The notes under the pieces were generated by a model. It was not told the DNA's origin. It made no database searches and saw only the letters and a list, made by a program, of their open reading frames with translations. DNA of 64,000 nucleotides from Aquirufa rosea (GTDB lineage: Bacteria > Bacteroidota > Bacteroidia > Cytophagales > Spirosomataceae), in assembly GCF_004118285.1 (NCBI RefSeq), contig NZ_SDHY01000009.1:26381-90380 (forward strand). Direction: 5' to 3'. Shown here in pieces: positions 36,238 through 43,356 of this stretch (its first letter is position 1; each line of letters opens with the position of its first letter). The translations under genes and the position numbers were made by a program.

Positions 36238-37347
36238 ATGAGTTCTCGTCGCAATTTCATTCAAATGGTTGCTGCCCCCTTGTTGGCCATGCCATTGATT
36301 TCCCAAGCAGAAAATAGCAACCCGATTTATGAGCCTTTGGCAGATGGCCCCGTATTAAAGGTGGCGTTATTAGGCTTAGGAGGTTATGCCAACATCGTGG
36401 CTAGGGCTATGCAAGGATGCAAAAGAGCCAAGATCACCGCATTAATTAGTGGTACTCCAGAAAAACTAGAACAATGGGGGGAGAAATACCAAGTACCTAA
36501 AAATCAGCGCTTCTCCTACGATGAATTGCATAAAATCAAAAATAACCCCGACATAGATGCGGTGTACATCATGACGCCCAACAGTCGTCACCCCGAATTT
36601 GCCATTCAAGTAGCACAATTGGGCAAGCATGTTATCAGTGAGAAACCCATGGCTACTAATGTAAAAGATGCACAAAAAATGATAGACGCCTGCAAAAAGG
36701 CCGGCGTAAAATTGTTGATTGGCTATCGCATGCATTTTGAACCTAATACCTTAGAAATCATTCAAAAAAGAGAAGCGGGCGAATTTGGCAAAATCTTGTT
36801 TTTTCAGGGGCTTTCTGGATTTATCATTGGTGATCCCAAACAATGGCGCCTAAATAAAATCCTAGCGGGTGGAGGTTCCATGATGGATATTGGCATTTAT
36901 TCCATCAACGGGGCTCGATACATGGTGGGCGAAGAGCCGGTTTGGGTTACAGCCCAAGAAACGAAAACCGACCCTGTCAAATTTAAAGAAGGGGTAGACG
37001 AAACTATCCAATTTCAAATGGGATTTCCTAGTGGAGCCGTAGCTTCTTGTCTTTCTACTTATGCCTTAAATAACTTAGATAAGTTTTATTTAAATGGAAC
37101 CAAAGGTTTTGCTGAGATGATGCCATCCACCGGATATGGCCCCATCAAAGCCAAAACAAATAAAGGGGAATTATCCTTCGCACATGTAACGCATCAGACT
37201 ATACAAATGGATGAATTTGCAGCCATCATTCACGATAACAAAGTTCCCAAAATACCCGTAGATGGTGAAGAGGGATTGAAAGATATGAAAATTATTGAAG
37301 CCATTTTTGAGGCGGTCAAAACGGGTAAAAAAGTAAGCTTAAGCTAA
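36238..37347 (+). CDS. Exported Gfo/Idh/MocA family oxidoreductase
   Basis: A 369-residue NAD(P)-dependent sugar or polyol oxidoreductase. The N terminus SSRRNFIQMVAAPLLAM carries a twin-arginine motif (RRNF), so export through Tat with bound cofactor is likely. The Rossmann start is KVALLGLGGYANIVA; HVISEKPMATN is the family EKP motif, and GGSMMDIGIYSINGARY the substrate-binding DxxxH/Y-like helix. Related periplasmic members act on sugars such as glucose or glycan termini (for example GH109-like enzymes); the exact reaction is unknown. The DUF3500 gene follows 40 bases later. Confidence 0.9.
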   Translation: MSSRRNFIQMVAAPLLAMPLISQAENSNPIYEPLADGPVLKVALLGLGGYANIVARAMQGCKRAKITALISGTPEKLEQWGEKYQVPKNQRFSYDELHKIKNNPDIDAVYIMTPNSRHPEFAIQVAQLGKHVISEKPMATNVKDAQKMIDACKKAGVKLLIGYRMHFEPNTLEIIQKREAGEFGKILFFQGLSGFIIGDPKQWRLNKILAGGGSMMDIGIYSINGARYMVGEEPVWVTAQETKTDPVKFKEGVDETIQFQMGFPSGAVASCLSTYALNNLDKFYLNGTKGFAEMMPSTGYGPIKAKTNKGELSFAHVTHQTIQMDEFAAIIHDNKVPKIPVDGEEGLKDMKIIEAIFEAVKTGKKVSLS

Positions 37348-37387
37348 AAATACTCAAAACAAAAACCTATTTACCTACAAGATACCT

Positions 37388-38404
37388 ATGAAAAGAATCT
37401 GTATTTTATTCATTTTTTGCCTTCTTTCTAGTCCCATTTGGGCACAGAACGAAGGAGCCCAAAAAGCCCTTGCTTTCATTCAATCCTTGAATGAGGCGCA
37501 AAAAAGTCGAGCACTTTTCCCTTTCGAAGCCGTTACCCGTTTTAATTGGCACTTTTTACCTCCCACCATGGTGGCCCGACACGGAGCAGTAGTAAAAGAT
37601 ATGGATGCCAATCAAAAGCAATTATTATATGATTTCATGCAAGTCTATTTAAGTGCAAAGGGATTTAAAAAGACCCGTGACATCATGGACTATGAATATT
37701 ATCTAAAAGAGATTCAACCTAAAAACCCAAGTAGAATCCCAGAAAACCAGTTTGTGGCATTTTATGGAGATCCGGGTAAAGACAAAGTTTGGGGCTGGAA
37801 ATTTGGAGGTCATCATTTGGCCTTGAACTTCACCGTGGTCAATCATCAACTTTCCTTCGCGCCTTTTTTCTTTGGGGTGTATCCGGCTGAAGCAGAAACG
37901 GGAGAAAGAAAGGGTACTCGTTTGATGAAAGAGGAAGAAGATATGGCCTTGGACTTAATTAATTCCTTCAATGAAAAACAGAAAAATAAGGCCATTTTTA
38001 GTTTAACGACCTTCAATGAAGTTCTTACCACGAACTCAGTACATGTGGGTCCACTTGCCGATGAGGGTATCTCGGTGAAGGACATGAACCCTACTCAAAA
38101 GGCTGGTTTAAACCAACTTATCATGCATTATTTATCTGCTATGCCTTCAAAAATTGCCGAGATGCGTTTGAAACACATCGCGGCAGAGGATTTCCATGCC
38201 GTGAAGTTTGCCTGGGCAGGAAGTACGGAACGAAAAAAAGCGCATTACTACCGTATTCAAGGGAAATCCTTTTTAGTAGAATTTGACAATACTCAAGACA
38301 ATGCTAATCATATACATACTGTTTGGAGAGATTTCAGGGGAGACTTTGGAACCGATTTATTGAAGGAACATTATATGACTGCCGAGCATCACCAACATAA
38401 TTAA
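37388..38404 (+). CDS. DUF3500 domain secreted protein
   Basis: A 338-residue exported protein of the DUF3500 family, function unknown. A signal peptide (ILFIFCLLSSPIWAQ) precedes the domain. Conserved features are the N-terminal helix repeat (ARHGAVVKDMDANQKQLLYDFM), EYYLKEIQP, FYGDPGKDKVWGWKFGGHHLALN and HHxxxx-like histidines. A second, divergent copy of the N-terminal motif (VGPLADEGISVKDMNPTQKAGLNQLI) suggests internal duplication. It sits 40 bases after the oxidoreductase gene and before a strong terminator, so they form an operon. Confidence 0.88.
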   Translation: MKRICILFIFCLLSSPIWAQNEGAQKALAFIQSLNEAQKSRALFPFEAVTRFNWHFLPPTMVARHGAVVKDMDANQKQLLYDFMQVYLSAKGFKKTRDIMDYEYYLKEIQPKNPSRIPENQFVAFYGDPGKDKVWGWKFGGHHLALNFTVVNHQLSFAPFFFGVYPAEAETGERKGTRLMKEEEDMALDLINSFNEKQKNKAIFSLTTFNEVLTTNSVHVGPLADEGISVKDMNPTQKAGLNQLIMHYLSAMPSKIAEMRLKHIAAEDFHAVKFAWAGSTERKKAHYYRIQGKSFLVEFDNTQDNANHIHTVWRDFRGDFGTDLLKEHYMTAEHHQHN

Positions 38405-38407
38405 GAA

Positions 38408-38432
38408 AAGGCCTGAATCATATTCAGGCCTT
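38408..38432. terminator. Bidirectional terminator between the DUF3500 and mutarotase genes
   Basis: AAGGCCTGAAT (38408-38418) and ATTCAGGCCTT (38422-38432) form a perfect 11-bp stem with a 3-base loop. The flanking T-rich sequence (38433-38438) suits the plus strand. It lies only 3 bases from the end of the minus-strand operon. Confidence 0.85.
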
Positions 38433-38435
38433 ATT

Positions 38436-38771
38436 TCATGATTTAAAAATACGCTCCATGAGCACCCATTTTTGTCCGGGTTTGGCCCAAGGTAAGGGCT
38501 TTTGAAATTTCCACATCAGCTCTTCCCATTCGGCTATTTTAGGGTTGGTCGCATCAAATGCAGCTTTTTTCTCAAAACTAAAATCATCATTAGCTTCTAA
38601 AATCATAAACATTCGATTGCCTGTTCTAAAAATTTCAATGTTGCTTATACCGGCATCAATATCATGTTGAGTCACTTGTGGCCAAGCACTTCCTGGAGCA
38701 TGATACTGCTCATATTCCTGAATTAATTGGGGATCATCGATTAAATCTAAGGCTAAACAAAAACGCTGCAT
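38436..38771 (-). CDS. L-rhamnose/L-fucose-type mutarotase (RhaM/DUF718 family)
   Basis: A 111-residue dimeric alpha/beta ferredoxin-like protein that interconverts sugar anomers. The family signatures are LDLIDDPQLIQEYEQYHA (catalytic His in YHA), GISNIEIFRTGNRMFMILEANDDF, and WEELMWKFQKPLPWAKPGQKW. It is the last gene of a four-gene minus-strand operon with two oxidoreductases and a TIM-barrel enzyme, 12 bases after the latter, which points to a deoxysugar such as L-fucose or L-rhamnose entering an oxidative pathway. The exact sugar is not determined. Confidence 0.9.
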   Translation of the reverse strand: MQRFCLALDLIDDPQLIQEYEQYHAPGSAWPQVTQHDIDAGISNIEIFRTGNRMFMILEANDDFSFEKKAAFDATNPKIAEWEELMWKFQKPLPWAKPGQKWVLMERIFKS

Positions 38772-38783
38772 AGTAATTGGGAT

Positions 38784-39599
38784 TTATGACTTGAAGTATT
38801 GTTGATATGACAAAATGGTTTGTTGGGCAGCCGCATATGGATCAGGCCAAGGGAATGCCTCCGCTGAAATGGCTCCTTGATATTGAATCTCCTTAAGTGC
38901 ATGGGCTATCTCTTGCATGCTGGTATGCCCCAAACCAACGGGTCTACGGTTAGAGTCAGCCCAGTGTACATGACCTATCCAATGGGCATTTTCTCGAATA
39001 CTTTGAGCAATATCTGTCTCCTCTATATTCATATGAAAAAGGTCTGCCAATAATTTAACATGCCTTGTTTCTAGACTATCTAAAAACTCACCTCCTGCAC
39101 TCAAAGTATTGAACAAATTGGTTTCATATCGGTTCAATGGCTCATAGATGAGAGGAACGCCAGATTTTTCGGCATGTTTACCTAAGTGTTCTAGTGCGAA
39201 TTGAAGATGAGACAAAGCCTCCTCTCTGGCATCGGGTAAGGCGTTGCCTTGCATGGATCCGATAATGGCATATGCACCAAAATAGGCACCAAAATCCATC
39301 ATATCTTGAATAAAGCTTATGGCTTGATTCCGTATTTCTGGCCTAGAATCAGTCAAGGTTAAACCTTGAATGACTTTACCTGCACCACTTCCTACAGCAG
39401 CAAGCTTCATGGAATAGAGCTTCAATAGGTCCTCCAGATGATGTAAATCGATACTTTTGGCATCAGCTGTAAAAAGCTCAATGGCATCAAAGCCCAATGA
39501 AGCAGCTTGAGCCATACTTTTCTCTAAATCATTCCAAAAAATCCAAGGTCCTGTTTTAATTTGAGGAACCAAGGCGATAGTCACACATGAATGTATCAT
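38784..39599 (-). CDS. Sugar phosphate isomerase/epimerase-like TIM-barrel protein
   Basis: A 271-residue xylose-isomerase-like (AP endonuclease 2 superfamily) TIM barrel. Metal-binding residues are plausible in IYEPLNRYETNLFN (Glu), VKLLADLFHMNIEE (Asp/His), WIGHVHWADSNR (His) and GAISAEAFPW (Glu). It begins SCVTIALVPQIKTGPW without a signal peptide, so it is cytoplasmic. It probably isomerises or epimerises an intermediate made by the preceding dehydrogenases. It starts 3 bases after the alcohol dehydrogenase gene ends. Confidence 0.88.
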   Translation of the reverse strand: MIHSCVTIALVPQIKTGPWIFWNDLEKSMAQAASLGFDAIELFTADAKSIDLHHLEDLLKLYSMKLAAVGSGAGKVIQGLTLTDSRPEIRNQAISFIQDMMDFGAYFGAYAIIGSMQGNALPDAREEALSHLQFALEHLGKHAEKSGVPLIYEPLNRYETNLFNTLSAGGEFLDSLETRHVKLLADLFHMNIEETDIAQSIRENAHWIGHVHWADSNRRPVGLGHTSMQEIAHALKEIQYQGAISAEAFPWPDPYAAAQQTILSYQQYFKS

Positions 39600-39602
39600 C
39601 CT

Positions 39603-40622
39603 TTAATCCCCAAAATTGACCATAATTTTAACAATCCCATGGGCATCTTCTGCCCAATCTGCCAGCGCTTGTCCAGCTTGATCTATATTGACCTCCCTAC
39701 TAATTACTGCTTCTACAGGAAACTTGCCGGCCTCTAAATAAGAAATTACCTCAGGAAACTCATCGGTACAATTTCTGGAGCCTAAAATCTCTATTTCCTT
39801 CCTTACAAATACCCCCGTATTAAATTCCACGGGCTTTTTCGCATAACCAATACATACCACTCTCCCGGTATATGCCACGGCCTCCACGGCAGCACGATAG
39901 GTAATATGACTCCCCACTGCCTCAATGATCACATCGGGCCCATCCCCTTGGGTTATTCTTTGCAAAGCCTCCTGCATATCCTCCTTGCTGGAATTGATGG
40001 TATAGTTTACCCCTATTTGCTTGGCTATTTCCAGCTTGGTATCATCTAAATCAATAGCTATCACTTGAGCTCCTCGATGAACTGCTGAGGCCAATGCCCC
40101 CATACCCACAATGCCACAACCAATCACAGCCACCGTATCCTGCTGACTAACCCGTCCTCTAGCTACTGCATGAAAACCTACTGTTAATGGCTCCACCAAG
40201 GCAAGTTCACGTAAGGATAATGTATGGGAGATAAATACATCTTGCCATGGAATACTGATGTATCGGGTCATCGCACCTGGCCTCCGAACACCCATGGTTT
40301 TATTATCTTGACAGGCATTTCTGCGTCCCTTCCGACAAGAAACGCATTGACCACAATTTAAATAAGGATAGATAGTGACCTGTTGGCCTATTTGAAAATA
40401 TTCAGGTACTCCCGCTGTCAATTCCTCAATGGTAGCCCCCACTTCATGACCCAAAATATTGGGATATTCCTGCAATTCAAATAGTCCCTTGAAGCCATTT
40501 AAATCTCCTCCACAAAAACCCACTCGACCAATCCTAAGTAAAAGTTCCCCGGGTGTTGGAATTGGTTTTTCAACCTCCCTGATTTCAGTTTGGCCTACTG
40601 CCGTTAAGAATAATGCTTTCAT
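39603..40622 (-). CDS. Zinc-dependent MDR alcohol dehydrogenase (sugar/polyol type)
   Basis: A 339-residue medium-chain dehydrogenase. ATG 40622 (MKALFLTAVGQTEIREVEKP) fits the family start better than ATG 40631. The catalytic zinc ligands are in GRVGFCGGDLNGF and LGHEVGATIEE, the structural zinc lobe in CGQCVSCRKGRRNAC, and the nucleotide site in VAVIGCGIVGMGALASA followed by DLDDTKLE (Asp suggests NAD preference). Together with the preceding aldo/keto reductase it offers two oxidation steps in a sugar catabolic route. Confidence 0.92.
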   Translation of the reverse strand: MKALFLTAVGQTEIREVEKPIPTPGELLLRIGRVGFCGGDLNGFKGLFELQEYPNILGHEVGATIEELTAGVPEYFQIGQQVTIYPYLNCGQCVSCRKGRRNACQDNKTMGVRRPGAMTRYISIPWQDVFISHTLSLRELALVEPLTVGFHAVARGRVSQQDTVAVIGCGIVGMGALASAVHRGAQVIAIDLDDTKLEIAKQIGVNYTINSSKEDMQEALQRITQGDGPDVIIEAVGSHITYRAAVEAVAYTGRVVCIGYAKKPVEFNTGVFVRKEIEILGSRNCTDEFPEVISYLEAGKFPVEAVISREVNIDQAGQALADWAEDAHGIVKIMVNFGD

Positions 40623-40651
40623 TTTATTCATTCATAAATACATAAATAGGT

Positions 40652-41596
40652 CTAATTCTTTCTTGGTATATTATTTTCCGGCATCCCTTCAAACCACATC
40701 TGGTTTTTGAAAGGAGCAATGACCGCTTCTAAATGACCGAGCAAGCCTTCTGGTATTACAAAGTCAACAGCCGCTACATTCTCCTGAATGGTCTTCATAT
40801 CACACATGCCTACTATAGTTGTAGCTATATCTGGGTGATCCATGGCAAAACGCAGCGCCACATCACTGAGTCTAACTCCATATTCTTGACAAATTCCCAG
40901 AAGCTTGGGTTGTAGGGCCTTAACTTCTGCCGAAGCATTATGCCAAACGGGTAAGGTGGCATCTGATAAAATACGCTGCATCAAGGGAGCCGCGTTCATC
41001 AGTCCAAAGTCCAATTCTTTAGACAAGGGAACCAACTCCGCGTTAATTTCATCCTGAAGTAAATTATAATGTGCCCATGACAACACAGTGTCCACTTCTA
41101 CCTCTCGGGCTATGGCTGCCAAATAATTGACCGGCAAACCCGTAATTCCCACAAACCTAGCTTTGCCAGATTTTTTCACTTCTTGAATGGCTGGTACCGC
41201 CTCGTTTAGTACTTGTTCTTTAGAACCAAATTCTATGTCATGCAATTGATACAAATCGACATAATCTGTTTGTAACCTTTTAAGTGAGTCATCTATGCTA
41301 GTAAGTATTTTTTTATAGGAAAAATCAAATGAGCGTAAATCATATCTACCGGCTTTGGTGGCCAAATACACTTCATGTCTTTTTCCTTTCAATGCCTTAC
41401 CTAAGCGTGTTTCCGCCAAGGTGATTCCATAAAAGGGGGCTACATCTACAAAGTTCACCCCATGATCAATGGCATAATGCACAGCTGCAATCCCCTCATT
41501 TTCATCGCATTCATCAAATACATTTCCTAGAGGAGAAGCTCCAAAACCTAAAATAGATACTTCTAAATTTGTTTTTCCTAGACGACGGTAACGCAT
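40652..41596 (-). CDS. Aldo/keto reductase (L-fucose/L-galactose dehydrogenase-like)
   Basis: A 314-residue AKR. The start MRYRRLGKTNLEVSILGFGASPLG resembles the L-galactose/L-fucose dehydrogenase branch. The catalytic tetrad is visible: Asp in NFVDVAPFYG, Tyr in the same stretch, Lys in YLATKAGRYD, His in YQLHDIEF. It is the first gene of the operon and lies 77 bases downstream of the AraC-type regulator, separated by an unusual repeat region. It likely oxidises the free sugar to a lactone; the sugar identity is inferred. Confidence 0.87.
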   Translation of the reverse strand: MRYRRLGKTNLEVSILGFGASPLGNVFDECDENEGIAAVHYAIDHGVNFVDVAPFYGITLAETRLGKALKGKRHEVYLATKAGRYDLRSFDFSYKKILTSIDDSLKRLQTDYVDLYQLHDIEFGSKEQVLNEAVPAIQEVKKSGKARFVGITGLPVNYLAAIAREVEVDTVLSWAHYNLLQDEINAELVPLSKELDFGLMNAAPLMQRILSDATLPVWHNASAEVKALQPKLLGICQEYGVRLSDVALRFAMDHPDIATTIVGMCDMKTIQENVAAVDFVIPEGLLGHLEAVIAPFKNQMWFEGMPENNIPRKN

Positions 41597-41600
41597 ATTA

Positions 41601-41679
41601 AATTATAAATGATGAATTATAAATGATGAATATTGATTTAAATTATAAATGATAATTTATAATTCATAATTTATCATTT
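41601..41679. repeat. AT-rich tandem and inverted repeats between regulator and sugar operon
   Basis: The 14-base unit AATTATAAATGATG occurs twice in tandem (41601-41614, 41615-41628), and a third, altered copy begins at 41641. From there AATTATAAAT (41641-41650) and ATTTATAATT (41655-41664) form a perfect 10-bp inverted repeat, and AAATGATAA (41647-41655) pairs with TTATCATTT (41671-41679). The last arm overlaps the stop of the AraC gene (TGA at 41674-41676). It occupies the promoter region of the downstream aldo/keto reductase operon. Confidence 0.75.
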
Positions 41680-42855
41680 CTTAACATATTCCATGGGAGT
41701 GGTCCCCTCTTCCTCCTGGAAGGCACTGATGAACCGATACAAAGTACCAAAACCAGAAGCTTGTGCTATCACTTCCATTTCATCCTGACCTAAGGAAGAT
41801 GTCTTTCGCTCTTCGAGAAGTTTTTTGGCATGCGCAATGCGCAACTGAGCTCTCAATTTGGTAAACTTGGACTTGATGATGTAGTTGAAACAATAATAAA
41901 TGTGGTGTTTAGGAATGTCTAGCTTCAAGGCCAAAAAATCCACATTAAAATCCGGGTCAAGATACCATTGATGTTGGTGAATATTGTCCAAAATAAAAAT
42001 GGCATCTTGCTGAAATGGATCTTCTGTTTTTCCCACAAAAGAATAGACATCACTAGCATCAACTTTGTGTTGAAAATTCCTTCTTTTGCCCTTTTTATGG
42101 ATAGGTATACCATACAAAATAGGAGGAAATGCAAGAATTAATAAAGGAATGGTCAAGAAGAAAATACCAGTCAAATATCCTAATGGCGAGGAATTCACCA
42201 TTTCTTTATTGACGATATCCGAGAAAATAAATAAAATAGCCCCTGTAAAATAGCTCAAGCAGGCTAATGACGATAAGGTGATTAGCCAAATCAACCAACG
42301 CATAATAAGCGTCTTCTGGGCAGATACGGGCGTATACTTATCCAGGCTACGTTTATATCTGAGAAATAAAGCCACGGTGGCAATTAAATAGATAAGGAAA
42401 AATAATGGCCTACCTAAGACATTGAAATAACTCGGATAAATAACCCCTTCATTCCATATTTTAAGCACTTCCGGATTATCAATAATCTTTCTCGCCACCT
42501 CCAATTTGTAAGACCAAGGCTTGAAGTAAAATGGAAATATGGACAAAAATGATATGACCGCTGGCATGAAATGCCAATAATCTCTTTGGGAAAGCTTGTT
42601 TCTATCTGTCAGGGTTCCTCGAACGTAAAAAAACAAGAAGGGACCAAACAAATAATAAGTAGGAGTAATGTGATAATTAAACACTGCCATTAGCTCTTCA
42701 TCATCTCCCATGAAAGCGAAATAATGTAATAATCCTGACAAAGCAATTGCCACCAAAAAACCCGTTAAATAAATGGTATTCTTGTTTACTCGAAAGTTAA
42801 ACACGGCCAAAACCAACGATATAATGAGTTTAAATGCGACTATGTAAATTAACAT
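41674..42855 (-). CDS. Membrane-anchored AraC-type transcriptional regulator
   Basis: A 393-residue protein with about seven to eight hydrophobic helices in the first 250 residues and a cytoplasmic AraC DNA-binding domain at the C terminus (about 290-393). The HTH region includes DFLALKLDIPKHHIYYCFN (first unit) and FGTLYRFISAFQEEEGTTPMEYVKK (second unit and signature). Bacteroidota carry many such 7TM-AraC fusions that sense an extracellular or membrane signal. It is upstream of, and codirectional with, the sugar operon and so probably controls it. The N-terminal sequence has no named sensor domain. Confidence 0.88.
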   Translation of the reverse strand: MLIYIVAFKLIISLVLAVFNFRVNKNTIYLTGFLVAIALSGLLHYFAFMGDDEELMAVFNYHITPTYYLFGPFLFFYVRGTLTDRNKLSQRDYWHFMPAVISFLSIFPFYFKPWSYKLEVARKIIDNPEVLKIWNEGVIYPSYFNVLGRPLFFLIYLIATVALFLRYKRSLDKYTPVSAQKTLIMRWLIWLITLSSLACLSYFTGAILFIFSDIVNKEMVNSSPLGYLTGIFFLTIPLLILAFPPILYGIPIHKKGKRRNFQHKVDASDVYSFVGKTEDPFQQDAIFILDNIHQHQWYLDPDFNVDFLALKLDIPKHHIYYCFNYIIKSKFTKLRAQLRIAHAKKLLEERKTSSLGQDEMEVIAQASGFGTLYRFISAFQEEEGTTPMEYVKK

Positions 42856-43356
42856 ACTAATTCATTACATCGTGTTGGAAACTAATTTCGCTGGGATATA
42901 ACTAACTCTAGCCCCGAGAGATAAGTCAGATGATTCTTCTGTCGCTCTTTGATTGAAAAAATCGGAGATATAGTAATTATAGAACAGCTAAACACTTAAT
43001 TATAGAATGGTAATTACAAAGGTAATTTGATTTTTGATTTTGCCTAATAATTATCAAAAAAATTTGGCCAATCTAAAATTTGATAAGAGGTGATTTAGAT
43101 GAATGGTGGATAAAATTATCTGGAAAAATCAGTTTACATCGGTCTATACTTGACGAATTACATATATAGAGGATCGTTCTAAACTCCCGAAAGATAAATG
43201 ATTTTCTATTTTGACAATCAATAGTAAATTAATTAAGACCTGAGAATACACATAACCGAAAAATAAAAACCAATAAATCACCACAAGAAAACCCAAGTAA
43301 TACGCAGAAAAATTTTAATTTGCTGACATATTAACCATTCCACCTACCTATTAATT
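42856..43356. other. Intergenic region between divergent genes
   Basis: A 501-base AT-rich spacer between the membrane AraC gene (-) and the cytochrome gene (+). One candidate minus-strand -7 box (TACCTTTG) lies at 43017-43024, 162 bases before the regulator start. No clear plus-strand TAnnTTTG box, no reading frame of note, and no RNA gene were recognised. Confidence 0.5.

Noticed and set aside
41925..42134. Possible frameshift or fragment within the membrane AraC gene
   Set aside because: The main frame is continuous across this part, with helices and HTH in the expected order; the other frame is a shadow.
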